Shown in pieces: positions 36,941 through 46,630 of a DNA stretch of 64,000 nucleotides. Under the pieces are notes generated by a model, which saw nothing but the letters and a program-made list of their open reading frames with translations, did not search any database and was not told where the DNA came from. The position numbers and the translations under genes were made by a program. Position 1 is the first letter of the stretch, and each line of letters starts with the position of its first letter. This DNA is from Leadbetterella sp964489955 (GTDB lineage: Bacteria > Bacteroidota > Bacteroidia > Cytophagales > Spirosomataceae), in contig CAZBAV010000010.1 of the NCBI GenBank assembly GCA_964489955.1, positions 18,588 to 82,587 on the forward strand, given 5' to 3'.

Positions 36941-38170
36941 TTAGGATTTATGTCCAGACCTCATTCTCCGCATTAAGAACCAAAAGCCAGCTGCAGCAAT
37001 CAATGCAATTACTCCTGTAGCCCACCAGAGCGTGTCAAACCCCCAGTTTTCTATCGTGTAGGTTCCCAGATAGGGAGAGAAAATATGCGATACTGAAAAG
37101 GCTAAAGAATATAAACCCATATACGCTCCTCGGTTTTTTTCAGTAGAACTATTTACAAAAACAGTAGACATGTAAGGCATAGCCAGAATTTCCGAAATGC
37201 ATAATATAGTTATCCCTAGGTAGAGCATCCACATCGTGTGGCTAAGGTTAAGTACCGCAAATGAGAAACCACAGAGTAAGGTTCCTAAAACAATGATTTT
37301 TTTGATAGAAAGCCAGCTACCGGCAATTTGAACTATAACCATCTCAAAAAGTACAATAAACAATCCGCTATAGCCGAGAATAATACCTATTTGGAATTCA
37401 GAGAGATTTTGGTCTTCTTTATAATAGAGTGGTAATGTACCAAGTAATTGGAAGAAGCAAATTGCATAAAGGGCACATAGAACTGCAAATCCAACGATTT
37501 TGAGATTTTTGTACGGAGACTCTATCTTTTCTTTGATTAAACTTTTGATAGGTTTCTTACTTGTAGGCTGTTTTTTAAAATAGTAGACAAATAGTACACT
37601 TGCTACTAAAGTTCCCAAAGCATTACCGTAAAAGAGCCAATCGTATGATACTCCTGCCAAAAATCCACCCATGGCAGGTCCAATAGAGAATCCCAGATTT
37701 ATGGCCATCCTATTAAGAGAGAAAGCTTTTGTGATGTTTTCTTTAGAGGCGTAATGCGATAAAGCTACCGAGTTTGCAGGCCTGAATATATCTGCTATAG
37801 CACTTAAAAAAAACACACCTAAGCAAAGCAAAGGGACGGTAGTAAGCTCAGGAAGAATCATAAAGACCGGGATGGTCAAGAAGAAACTGTATGCTTGGGT
37901 TTGGTAAAAACCTATTCTGTCTGTGAGCCATCCGCCCAAATATGAACCTACAACGGCACCTATACCAAAGCAGCTTAACACCAAGCCGGTTTCTTTAAGA
38001 CTAAATCCTAATGCCTGGGTCATATATACCCCTAGAAAAGGCACCACCATAGCCGATGTCCTATTTATGAGCATTACCAATGCTAGCATCCAGACTTCTT
38101 TAGAAAGTCCTTGGAAGGAGCCGATGTAATAACGTAAAGGATTAGCCACAAGAAAGAAGAAAGTGTGCAA
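36941..38170 (-). CDS. Major facilitator superfamily transporter
   Basis: This inner-membrane transporter of about 400 residues has twelve hydrophobic helices in two six-helix halves joined by a cytoplasmic loop (about 200-220, KKQPTSKKPIKSLIKEKIES). An MFS signature, GSYLGGWLTDRIGFYQTQAYS, follows helix 2. The start is uncertain because there is no suitable ATG: TTG at 38170 or GTG at 38149 both precede the conserved GLSKEVWMLALVMLINR. The substrate cannot be predicted. A terminator at 38216-38251 separates it from the upstream gene, so it is probably transcribed on its own. Confidence 0.88.
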   Translation of the reverse strand: MHTFFFLVANPLRYYIGSFQGLSKEVWMLALVMLINRTSAMVVPFLGVYMTQALGFSLKETGLVLSCFGIGAVVGSYLGGWLTDRIGFYQTQAYSFFLTIPVFMILPELTTVPLLCLGVFFLSAIADIFRPANSVALSHYASKENITKAFSLNRMAINLGFSIGPAMGGFLAGVSYDWLFYGNALGTLVASVLFVYYFKKQPTSKKPIKSLIKEKIESPYKNLKIVGFAVLCALYAICFFQLLGTLPLYYKEDQNLSEFQIGIILGYSGLFIVLFEMVIVQIAGSWLSIKKIIVLGTLLCGFSFAVLNLSHTMWMLYLGITILCISEILAMPYMSTVFVNSSTEKNRGAYMGLYSLAFSVSHIFSPYLGTYTIENWGFDTLWWATGVIALIAAAGFWFLMRRMRSGHKS

Positions 38171-38215
38171 ATGTAGCTATTAGCAAGCAAAAAGCCAGCT
38201 TTTGTGTATAAGAAA

Positions 38216-38251
38216 AGAGACGTTTAGGATTTTTATTTTCTAAACGTCTCT
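38216..38251 (-). terminator. Intrinsic terminator of the CxxCH dehydrogenase-like gene
   Basis: AGAGACGTTTAG (38216-38227) and CTAAACGTCTCT (38240-38251) form a perfect 12-bp stem. On the minus strand it is followed by TTTTCTT, seven bases past the stop codon at 38259. Confidence 0.85.
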
Positions 38252-38258
38252 CCTGTTT

Positions 38259-41200
38259 TTATTTCTTTAGAGTACTCAAGAACTCAATGACATTTCGGAG
38301 TTCATGGCGGCTCATTGTTTCGCCCATGGCAGGCATACTGGATGGAAGGTTTTCTCTTTTTGAGATTCGGGCAACTGCTACTCTGAGTGGTTCTGCTTCT
38401 GAAGTTCGTAGCACCAGCTCTTTGTCACCTTCTTTTTCTAAGATACCAATAATCTCTTGTCCATCCTTAAGCGTAAGTTTTACAGTTCCATATCCTGGAG
38501 ATAGTCGGTCACTAGGGTTTATTAGTGCCTGTAGTAACTGCTGGCGGTCTAAAATATTGCCAATGTTACTTAAATCTGGACCCACAGCTCCTTTGCCTCC
38601 GTCTAAAGTATGACAACGTATACACTGTCCGGTTTCGTTACGAGTAAAATATCTCTCACCACTTTTCTGGTCGCCTCCATACAAGACATCTGCATATTCT
38701 TCAAAAACATTACCTTTAGGGATGGCCTTCGCTAGTTCCGCTATTAACTTTTCTGAGCCTGATGCCGTTATCGCATCTGACAGATCAAGTCTTAACTCCT
38801 GCGGAAGTTGTTTGTTTTTTAGTTTTGTTATAAGATTTGTAAAAACAACTGTGGTTTTTGTTAGAGGCATTTCTCCCAAACTCTTAAACATTCTTTGTTT
38901 CTCGCTTTGGTTACCGGTAGAAAGCACGTTTTCTGCCATTTTACCTAATAAATCTGGACTGATATCTAACTTGCCCAACATCCCTAATGCGGTAGATCGC
39001 ATGTCATTTTGTTTTAGGGCCTCGTTTATCATGTCTCCAACTTTGTTGTAGTTTAGGTCACCTAAACCAACCAAAATAGAAGAGCGAATAGCTGTGTTTT
39101 TCTCTCTATGATAAATACTTGCTAGTTTTTCATTATACTCCTGAATGTTTAGTTCTTTAAGGACATTTAGGGCAGAATTAAGGATAGATACGTCTTTAGT
39201 TTCTAGAAACGGCTCTATTTCTTTGCTTACCGCTGCCTTTAATTTTGCAGCATCACGTTTAACTTCACCACGGAAGCGTCCGTCTACACGGTCTAAGACA
39301 GATGGGTTTGCCCATACAGCTATAGTGGCCAAAGCTTCTGCTCGTAATGTACCCGGAACACTTGTGTTTTTGGAATAGCTTAGCAAATCCGATAACTGTT
39401 TGTTCCCTCCTACACGTAAGGCTGCATTTATAGCTCTACGCATAATCACTTCTGAATGAATCTCAGGTTTGTTTAGCAAAGCTGCCAACGCAGGAAGGGC
39501 TTTTTCTGCTGATAGGTCATCATTAATGGCTCTTGCAGCTTCTGCCACTATGTACTCATCTTTATCCGCCAAAGATTTTGCTAAGTTGGGATCTTGCCAT
39601 TTACGCATTACTAAAACTGCAGCTAAGCGTAGGGATTTTTCCGGACTGTTTATAAGAGAATATACGGCTGGTTTGTCTTCTATCCTTGATAAGGCTAAGA
39701 CAGCGGCATGTCTGATGAATAGATCATTGTCTTGGTTTACCTTTAGTACAGTTACCAAGCCAGGAACAGCGGCTTTATGGCCAATCCGGCCCAGTGCTTG
39801 AGCGGCAAAAAACTGTACTCTAGGCTGCATACTTGAAAGTAATTTTACCAATGGAGTACCTGCGTTTTTATATTTTACATCACCAAGGACTTTTGCTGCT
39901 TGAGCTACAATTTCGGAGTCAGAATCGTTCAGTAATGAAGTTAAATCTTTACCGTCGGCTTTGTTTTTAGAAATGAGCTGACCTATGCCCCAAATGGCAT
40001 GGATTCTTGCTAGCTGGTTTGTTTTTTGGTTTGCAGCTTTTATGAAAAGGCTTTTTCCCTCATTTCTTTCTACCAATTCAAACTGAGCCTTTTGTCTGAT
40101 TCTTTGATCTTCAAAAAACAACAAGTTGTACAAATCTTTGCCCGACATTTTATCATAATCTGCAGCCATCAGTTTCTTGGTTTTAGCACGCAAGTCCGCT
40201 AAATCATTCTCGGTTACATCTATTTTCCATACACGACCATAATTTTTTGTTCCCCACCCGTTTATCCAGTCGGCAGCATAAAGAGCTCCGTCTGTTCCAA
40301 AACGTATACCAGTGGCCAAAATGCCATTTACCATGTCTCTTTCTGAGTTGAAATNNNNNNNNNNGTTTCAGATCGAAAGCCCAAATGTGTGCTTTACTGG
40401 GATTACCAGGGAACTCTACTAAGAAAAATTTATTCAACCATTTTTTCCCTAAAGCTGAGCCTGGGTTAAACTGCATCCCTGTAGGGCCATTATGGTAAGT
40501 TCTGATGGGAGGTAGGAAATATGCAGCTTGTTTGTCATGTCTTGGCAAGTACATGCCTTCATCCATCCATACTTTATAGCCATTGTTCTTTGGGTCTGTA
40601 TACTTCCCAAACTGCCAATTTATACGCCAGCCAGAGTCTGAACCTTCTACTAAATGTACCAGACGTTCCATTTCTCCGGGATGATCTCCGTCGTTATCGG
40701 AACTTATGATGTTTCCGTATTGATCAAAAACGAACTCGTGCGTATTCCTATGACCATGTGAGAAAACCTCAAAGTCGCTTCCGTCTGGATTACAACGTAC
40801 TATTACGCCTTCATTCGGAAAGAAATGATGTTTACCAGATTTGTCAATTACATTCATGCCCGGGTCTCCAATGCCCCAATAAATTTTACCATCCGGACCT
40901 TCAATTATTCCGGACATACCATGTCCGCTGAAACCCACGTGTACGTTCCACCCATGTGATATAGATGTCTTTTTATCATAGTAACCATCGCCATTTATGT
41001 CTTCCAGTCGCCAAAGATCCGGACCCACGGCTATAAAAGCGTCTTTTCTCCTAATCAGTAAGCCATTAGCTACATCTGTTATTTCCGTATTGAAATCTTT
41101 TAATACAATACTGGCTTTATCTGCTCTTCCATCTCCATTAGTGTCTTGTAACTTCCAGATTTCTTCTTTCTCTACGGCCAAATCACGCCAGTCGTGAGAG

Positions 41201-41625
41201 CCGTCACCATTCATATCTTTCAGCCAATTATTCTTTTCTGAGTCTTTTGGGTCAAAGAATTTTTTCAGGAAAGCTCGCCTGTCTTCTACACTTTGCCATG
41301 AGATGGACTCCGTCATCCAGTCGCGGTGCCCTCTAATGTCAAATTCCGAACTCTTTTGGCGGTGTGTGCGGGTTAAAAACACATTGTTGTAGTCATCAAT
41401 AGACATTGTTACTGGGTCAGGAGCAAGGGAGTCTGTGGCCCAAAGGCTTATTTTTAGGCCGTCTGCCAACTTAATTGGTGTTTCGGCTTCTATTTGGGCA
41501 GCATATTCTTTATCGTTAGCGTCTGCTAGAATTGTAATGATTTCTTGAGGCTTGTTTTTCGAACAGGAAGAGAAAAGCAATGCTACAAAAAAGGCTGTAG
41601 ATGCTTTTAAAAAGATTTTTTTCAT
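38259..41625 (-). CDS. Haem-binding CxxCH (PVC-type) dehydrogenase-like HEAT-repeat lipoprotein (spans assembly gap)
   Basis: This large envelope protein of about 1120 residues resembles the putative membrane-bound dehydrogenase / haem-binding proteins first noted in Planctomycetes and Verrucomicrobia. The ATG at 41623-41625 begins a lipoprotein signal (lipobox FSSC); an upstream TTG at 41640 is less likely. A beta-propeller-like domain follows, with three EF-hand-like loops (DMNGDGSHD, DTNGDGRAD, DINGDGYYD) and GPDGKIYWGIGDPG. Next come many HEAT-type repeats, then a C-terminal cytochrome c domain with CIRCH and a likely Met ligand in SSMPAMGE. Ten N at 40355-40364 put the halves in different frames. 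The frames join if the true gap is a multiple of three, so I treat this as one gene. Sugar oxidation is a guess. Confidence 0.85.
40355..40364. other. Assembly gap (10 N) inside the CxxCH gene
   Basis: Left of the gap the protein (minus strand) reads WAFDLK and right of it FNSERDMVNG. Continuity needs a gap length divisible by three, so ten is a placeholder that creates a false frameshift. Confidence 0.9.
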
Positions 41626-41692
41626 GTATAATAGGTTCAAAATGAAGCCGCAAAATAGTGTTTAAACGCTATTTTATTCATAATTTCCTGAA

Positions 41693-42778
41693 TTAAAATT
41701 TACCTGTGTATGTAAATTTTAGTTCTAGCTGTGTCCCAAAGTCTTTATGGCTGTTATTTAGGTTAGATAAAGATACACCTAATAAGCGTACGGGTTTGGT
41801 GTGATTATAACCTTGATTAAGTAACTCTATTACAGTATTATTGGCTAATTCTAAAGTGTCTATATATCCTAAACCCGATTTACTACGTGTAATTTGTGTG
41901 AAATCATTAAACTTCAATTTTAGGGTAAGTGTGCGGCCTAATATTTCTCTTTTTGTGGTCCATTGCCAAACTTTCTCTGTTAGACGTAAGACTTGTTCTT
42001 CCATGTCTTTTAAAGACACAAGATCTTGTTCAAAAGTGCTTTCTGTACCAATTGATTTCCTGATTTGGGATGATTCCACAGGTCGGTTATCTTCTCCTTG
42101 TGCTACTTTATAATAAAAGGCTCCTGCTTTACCAAAATAGTATTTTAACCATTCCTGTGACTTGGTTCTCAGGTCAGCACCCGTAAATACGCCATATTTT
42201 TGCATTTTTTCTGCTGTGACCTTTCCAATGCCGTGGAACCGCCCAATGGGTAGCTCATTAATTATACGGTTTGCCATTTTCGGGCTTATCACAAAAATGC
42301 CATTTGGCTTATTCATATCCGAGGCTATTTTTGCCAAAAACTTATTGTAGGATACTCCGGCCGAAGCAGTAAGTTTCGTTTTGTTGAATATCTTTAATCT
42401 TATTTCCTCTGCTATTTCAGTAGCAATTTGCATTCCTTTGAAATTTTGTGTCACATCCAGATAGGCTTCATCCAATGATAAGGGTTCTACCAGGTCTGTG
42501 TATTCATAGAATATATCACGGATTGACTCAGAAACTTTTCGGTATTCGTCAAAACGGGGTTTCACAATTATAAGAGATGGACATTTTCTCATGGCAACTA
42601 CCGTAGACATGGCAGATTTTACCCCAAATTTACGGGCTTCATAACTTGCAGTGGCTATTACACCTCGGTCTGAAAGACCACCTACAGCCAAGGGCTTTCC
42701 TCGTAATTCAGGAAAGTCGCGTTGTTCTACTGAAGCGTAGAAAGCGTCCATGTCTATATGTATAATCTTGCGGTACAT
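41693..42778 (-). CDS. dinB: DNA polymerase IV (Y family)
   Basis: This 361-residue Y-family translesion polymerase carries the metal-binding motif HIDMDAFYASVEQRD at the N-terminus and SLDEAYLDV at about 103-111. Palm, finger, thumb (helix-hairpin-helix, GRFHGIGKVTAEKM) and little-finger domains are all present, and the length is normal for Pol IV. It lacks an obvious C-terminal beta-clamp peptide, though the end is close to it. It stands alone between the CxxCH gene and the divergent M3 peptidase. A second, more distant Y-family polymerase is encoded at 51397. Confidence 0.95.
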   Translation of the reverse strand: MYRKIIHIDMDAFYASVEQRDFPELRGKPLAVGGLSDRGVIATASYEARKFGVKSAMSTVVAMRKCPSLIIVKPRFDEYRKVSESIRDIFYEYTDLVEPLSLDEAYLDVTQNFKGMQIATEIAEEIRLKIFNKTKLTASAGVSYNKFLAKIASDMNKPNGIFVISPKMANRIINELPIGRFHGIGKVTAEKMQKYGVFTGADLRTKSQEWLKYYFGKAGAFYYKVAQGEDNRPVESSQIRKSIGTESTFEQDLVSLKDMEEQVLRLTEKVWQWTTKREILGRTLTLKLKFNDFTQITRSKSGLGYIDTLELANNTVIELLNQGYNHTKPVRLLGVSLSNLNNSHKDFGTQLELKFTYTGKF

Positions 42779-42944
42779 TTCGTTTGCAAAAATACAGGTT
42801 GTTTACAATTCAGACGCTATCTGTAATGAGCAATATGTGGTGTTTGTTAAGATTGAACTATTAAAGGCTTTGTGCACTCATGTCTTTAAAGATTAGGGTA
42901 TTGGTTTACTTTTATATAATTTGGTACCCAAAAACTTTGGATAT

Positions 42945-45047
42945 ATGTTTAAAACAGCAAAAGTCATTTTATTAACGGGAATTTTTATGAATTCTATCGC
43001 ACAGTCTGAAAACCCATTTTTACAGAAATACAATACACCTTATGAGGTTCCGCCTTTTGACCTTATTAAAAACGAACATTTTAAGCCAGCTTTTTTAGAA
43101 GGTATTAAAGTCCAAAAAGCGGAGATTGAGGCTATAGCGAATAGCCAAGCTAAGCCGACTTTTGATAATACACTTTTGGGGATGGAAAATTCAGGGCAGC
43201 TTCTGGGTAAAGTTTCTACAGTATTTTCAAATTTGAGTTCAGCCAATACTAATAAGGAAATGCAGGCTTTGTCGCAAGAGTTGGCACCTATATTGTCACA
43301 GCATAGCGATGATATTTACCTTAACGAAAAGCTTTTTAAAAGAGTTAAAACTCTATGGGATTCCCAAAAAATTCTGGGTCTAAATAAGGAGCAAGCTCGG
43401 TTGTTAGAGTTGGCATATAAACGCTTTGTGAGAAGTGGGGCAAACCTGAATGAGGCTGGTAAAGCTAAGTTGAGAGCTATTAATGGTGAGGTTTCTTTGC
43501 TTTCTGTAAAATATGGAAACAACCTTCTGGCAGAAACCAATGCTTTTGAGCTTGTCATTGATAAAAAGGAAGATTTAAAAGGATTACCAGAAAGCTTGGT
43601 AGAAACAGCTGCCAAAGTGGCTACATCTAAAGGTAAGGATGGAAAGTGGGTTTTTACTCTCCAAAATTCTAGTGTTATGCCTTTTCTGCAATATGCCGAT
43701 AACAGAGATTTGAGGTTTAAAATCTGGGATGCCTACCAACTTAGAGGAAACAATAACAATGAGCACGACAATAAGGCTATATTAATAAAGGAGGCTAACC
43801 TAAGAAATGAGCGTGCCCGCTTATTGGGTTATAAAAATCATGCGGCATATGTTTTGGAAGAGTCCATGGCCAAGACACCAGAAAAAGTGTATGAGTTACT
43901 AGACCAGTTGTGGAAACCGGCTTTAGGTAATGCCAAGATGGAGGCGGCAGATATACAAACATTGATGGGTAAGGAAGGGGTAACGGGTACTGTTAAACCC
44001 CACGACTGGAGATATTATACTGAAAAAATAAGAAAAGAACGTTTTGAATTGGACGAGCAGGAACTAAGCCAGTATTTTGCCATAGATCAAGTGCGTGATG
44101 GCATTTTTATGGTTACAGAAAAACTATACGGTCTTAAGTTTGAGGAACTACATAATGTGCCGAAATACCATAGTGATGTAACCGTGTGGAAGTGTACTGA
44201 GGCCGATGGCAAAGAAGTAGGTTTATTGTATATGGACATGCATCCAAGGGCATCTAAACGTGGTGGTGCTTGGATGACGTCTTATCGTCCTCAACAAATG
44301 GAGAACGGAAAGCGTAAAGCTCCGGTGATTTCTATTGTTTGTAATTTTACACCGCCATCTGCAAATGGACCAGCTTTATTAACGTTTGACGAAACTACTA
44401 CATTTTTCCATGAGTTTGGGCATGCTTTACACGGTTTGCTGTCTAATGTAAATTATAAAAGTATGGCTGGAACCAGTGTTTCCCGCGATTTTGTAGAGTT
44501 GCCGTCACAAATTATGGAAAACTGGGCAGCAGACCCGGAAGTATTAAAATTGTATGCCAAGCATTATAAAACAGGTGAGGTGATTCCTGATGAGTTACTA
44601 ACTAAATTGGCAAATAGCGGAACTTTTGACCAAGGATTTGCCACGACAGAATATCTGGCGGCATCGTTTTTAGATTTGGATTATCATAGCCAGGCCAAGG
44701 ATATTACCCAAGATGTTAATAGTTTTGAAAAAGTTTCTATGGATAAAATTGGTTTAATATCTTCTATTATTCCTAGATATAGGAGTACGTATTTTCAGCA
44801 CGTTTTTGCTGGTGGATATTCGGCAGGCTATTATAGTTACATTTGGTCTGGGGTCTTAGACACAGATGCTTTTGATGCATTTAAGAGTACTACATTGTTT
44901 AATCAGGAAAAAGCAAACTCTTTCCGCAAGAACATTCTGGAGAAAGGAAATACGGAAGATTCTATGGAATTGTACAAGCGTTTTAGAGGTGCGGAGCCAA
45001 GCATAAGACCCTTGTTAAAGAAGAGAGGCTTACTTCCTAAGAGCTAA
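42945..45047 (+). CDS. dcp: M3-family zinc metallopeptidase (peptidyl-dipeptidase Dcp-like)
   Basis: This M3 (thimet oligopeptidase family) peptidase of about 700 residues degrades short peptides. The ATG at 42945 starts a signal peptide (FKTAKVILLTGIFMNSIAQS); the TTG at 42921 is rejected. The zinc motif is HEFGH at 489-493 within TTFFHEFGHALHGLLSNV, with the third ligand probably Glu in SRDFVELPSQIMENW. The N-terminal NPFLQKYNTPYEVPPFD is typical of Dcp. The export signal suggests a periplasmic location. A strong terminator follows. Confidence 0.94.
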   Translation: MFKTAKVILLTGIFMNSIAQSENPFLQKYNTPYEVPPFDLIKNEHFKPAFLEGIKVQKAEIEAIANSQAKPTFDNTLLGMENSGQLLGKVSTVFSNLSSANTNKEMQALSQELAPILSQHSDDIYLNEKLFKRVKTLWDSQKILGLNKEQARLLELAYKRFVRSGANLNEAGKAKLRAINGEVSLLSVKYGNNLLAETNAFELVIDKKEDLKGLPESLVETAAKVATSKGKDGKWVFTLQNSSVMPFLQYADNRDLRFKIWDAYQLRGNNNNEHDNKAILIKEANLRNERARLLGYKNHAAYVLEESMAKTPEKVYELLDQLWKPALGNAKMEAADIQTLMGKEGVTGTVKPHDWRYYTEKIRKERFELDEQELSQYFAIDQVRDGIFMVTEKLYGLKFEELHNVPKYHSDVTVWKCTEADGKEVGLLYMDMHPRASKRGGAWMTSYRPQQMENGKRKAPVISIVCNFTPPSANGPALLTFDETTTFFHEFGHALHGLLSNVNYKSMAGTSVSRDFVELPSQIMENWAADPEVLKLYAKHYKTGEVIPDELLTKLANSGTFDQGFATTEYLAASFLDLDYHSQAKDITQDVNSFEKVSMDKIGLISSIIPRYRSTYFQHVFAGGYSAGYYSYIWSGVLDTDAFDAFKSTTLFNQEKANSFRKNILEKGNTEDSMELYKRFRGAEPSIRPLLKKRGLLPKS

Positions 45048-45064
45048 GTGATTTTTATAAAAAC

Positions 45065-45100
45065 AAAAAATGGAGGCTAAATCTGGCCTCCATTTTTTTT
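45065..45100. terminator. Bidirectional intrinsic terminator
   Basis: AAAAAATGGAGGC / GCCTCCATTTTTT forms a 13-bp stem with an 8-base loop between the converging M3 peptidase and SusD genes. Confidence 0.9.
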
Positions 45101-45118
45101 TGAAATATATGCGAAAGC

Positions 45119-46618
45119 TTACTCTTTCACATTCCACCAAACTGGTGTTTTTAATCTTACCAGAGCGGTATTGTCCGGCATATTATCGTAATTTCTATCT
45201 CTTTCGTTATACTCATACACCATCGCTTGTATCCAGTCATTGGCATTAGGGAAGATAGCTAGATTTACATTGGCGGGTCTTTGTAACAAAGGATACACTG
45301 ATGTACTATAATCCATTCTTCTCATATCTACCCAGACTTCAGGATCAAACACCATTGATATGTGTTTTTGGGTCATAATATGCTTAAGGCTAATATTTGT
45401 TTGGCCTACTTCTGCATCCATTTTCGCAAGGTAAGGTGCTGCATTTGCTGATGTGACTCCTGCTTTTTCCATATCTGCAGTTACAGCGGCTTTAAATGCT
45501 GTATATGCTCCGGCTTTGTCACCTTTGCTTAGGCGGGCTTCGGCTTCTATTAGTTTAACTTCTGTAAAAGTCATTAGGTAAGTAGGAGAAGTAGCACTGG
45601 TATAATGACCGCCATTTCCTACACTATAGTTGGCTGCTGTTAATACAAGTCCCGCACCGCTGCGTACACCTTTGTATTCTCCGGTAGCTACTGCTTTAGG
45701 TACGATGGTGGCCAAACGTGGGTCTACCAATGGTGTGCCAGAATGCAGAGAGTTTTTTAATGTCTCTACATAAAACTCAGACCAGTAGTGAACTCTTGAA
45801 CTACCAAACCCTTTAGCACTGTAAGGCTGGTTATCATTTTCTGCCGCACCGCCTCCAAAATTTCTCTTTGCATTGTCTGCATTAGATTGTAGGGCTTTAG
45901 AACAAGCATCTATGATAGCATCGGCATTGTAAGCCATATCTCCCGTAGACTTTTTAGATAAATGGTTTAGGTAACGTGCCTTTATGGCGTAAGCAAGTTT
46001 AATCCACTTTTCTCTATCTCCTTGGTAAAATACATCACCATTTGCGGCATTAAGTGTTATGGTACTTGTTTGGTTAATTTCGGCAATAGCCTCGTCCAAT
46101 AAACCAATAATCCTTTTATAAACATCTTTTTGCGTAGCAAATTTGGGTGTGATGTTCATAGCCGACTCGCCATCGTATGACTCATCTAAGACAATGTCAC
46201 CATATTGATCCGTAGTAGCTCCAAAAATATAGGCTCTAAGGATTTTCCCTACAGCTGTAAAGTTTGGACTGTTGTGCTTTTTGCCTAACACGATTAAGTC
46301 TGCTGTATTAGGTAAGGAGTACACATAAGAGTTTTGCCAAAGGAAGTAATTACCTGTGGTAAACTCGTTGCTCCAGACTTCTGAATAGTAGTTGGCCACG
46401 TTTCTAGAGCCGTGCTGAGTCACACCTAGTACTTCGCGACTTCCTCTGTATAGTGTGCCCGCAAAGGTATTGTCAATAGCTCCTTGTATCCGATATTGTG
46501 GTGCAAGGGAAGCTGTAGTAGGAGATGTAAGCGAGCTGTTTACATCAAAAAAGCTATCGCTGCAAGAAGTAAGCGTGAATGCAGCTCCAACACATATTGT
46601 TTTTATTAATAATCTCAT
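45119..46618 (-). CDS. SusD-like outer-membrane lipoprotein (SusD_2 type)
   Basis: This 499-residue lipoprotein has lipobox LTSC (Cys at about 19). The pattern matches the SusD-like_2 group: NVNSSLTSPTTASLAP near the N-terminus, YGDIVLDESYDG, KWIKLAYAIKARYLNHLSK and LMTFTEVKLIEAEARLSKGDKAGAY. This group often pairs with SusC proteins for peptides, small glycans or other nutrients rather than classical starch. It starts 12 bases after the SusC stop. No enzyme gene follows in the same operon, so the ligand cannot be inferred. Confidence 0.94.
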   Translation of the reverse strand: MRLLIKTICVGAAFTLTSCSDSFFDVNSSLTSPTTASLAPQYRIQGAIDNTFAGTLYRGSREVLGVTQHGSRNVANYYSEVWSNEFTTGNYFLWQNSYVYSLPNTADLIVLGKKHNSPNFTAVGKILRAYIFGATTDQYGDIVLDESYDGESAMNITPKFATQKDVYKRIIGLLDEAIAEINQTSTITLNAANGDVFYQGDREKWIKLAYAIKARYLNHLSKKSTGDMAYNADAIIDACSKALQSNADNAKRNFGGGAAENDNQPYSAKGFGSSRVHYWSEFYVETLKNSLHSGTPLVDPRLATIVPKAVATGEYKGVRSGAGLVLTAANYSVGNGGHYTSATSPTYLMTFTEVKLIEAEARLSKGDKAGAYTAFKAAVTADMEKAGVTSANAAPYLAKMDAEVGQTNISLKHIMTQKHISMVFDPEVWVDMRRMDYSTSVYPLLQRPANVNLAIFPNANDWIQAMVYEYNERDRNYDNMPDNTALVRLKTPVWWNVKE

Positions 46619-46630
46619 GTTCTCTCTTTT

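Noticed and set aside
38259..41625. Two overlapping genes or a frameshifted pseudogene
   Set aside because: The frame change occurs exactly at the N run and is explained by placeholder gap length.
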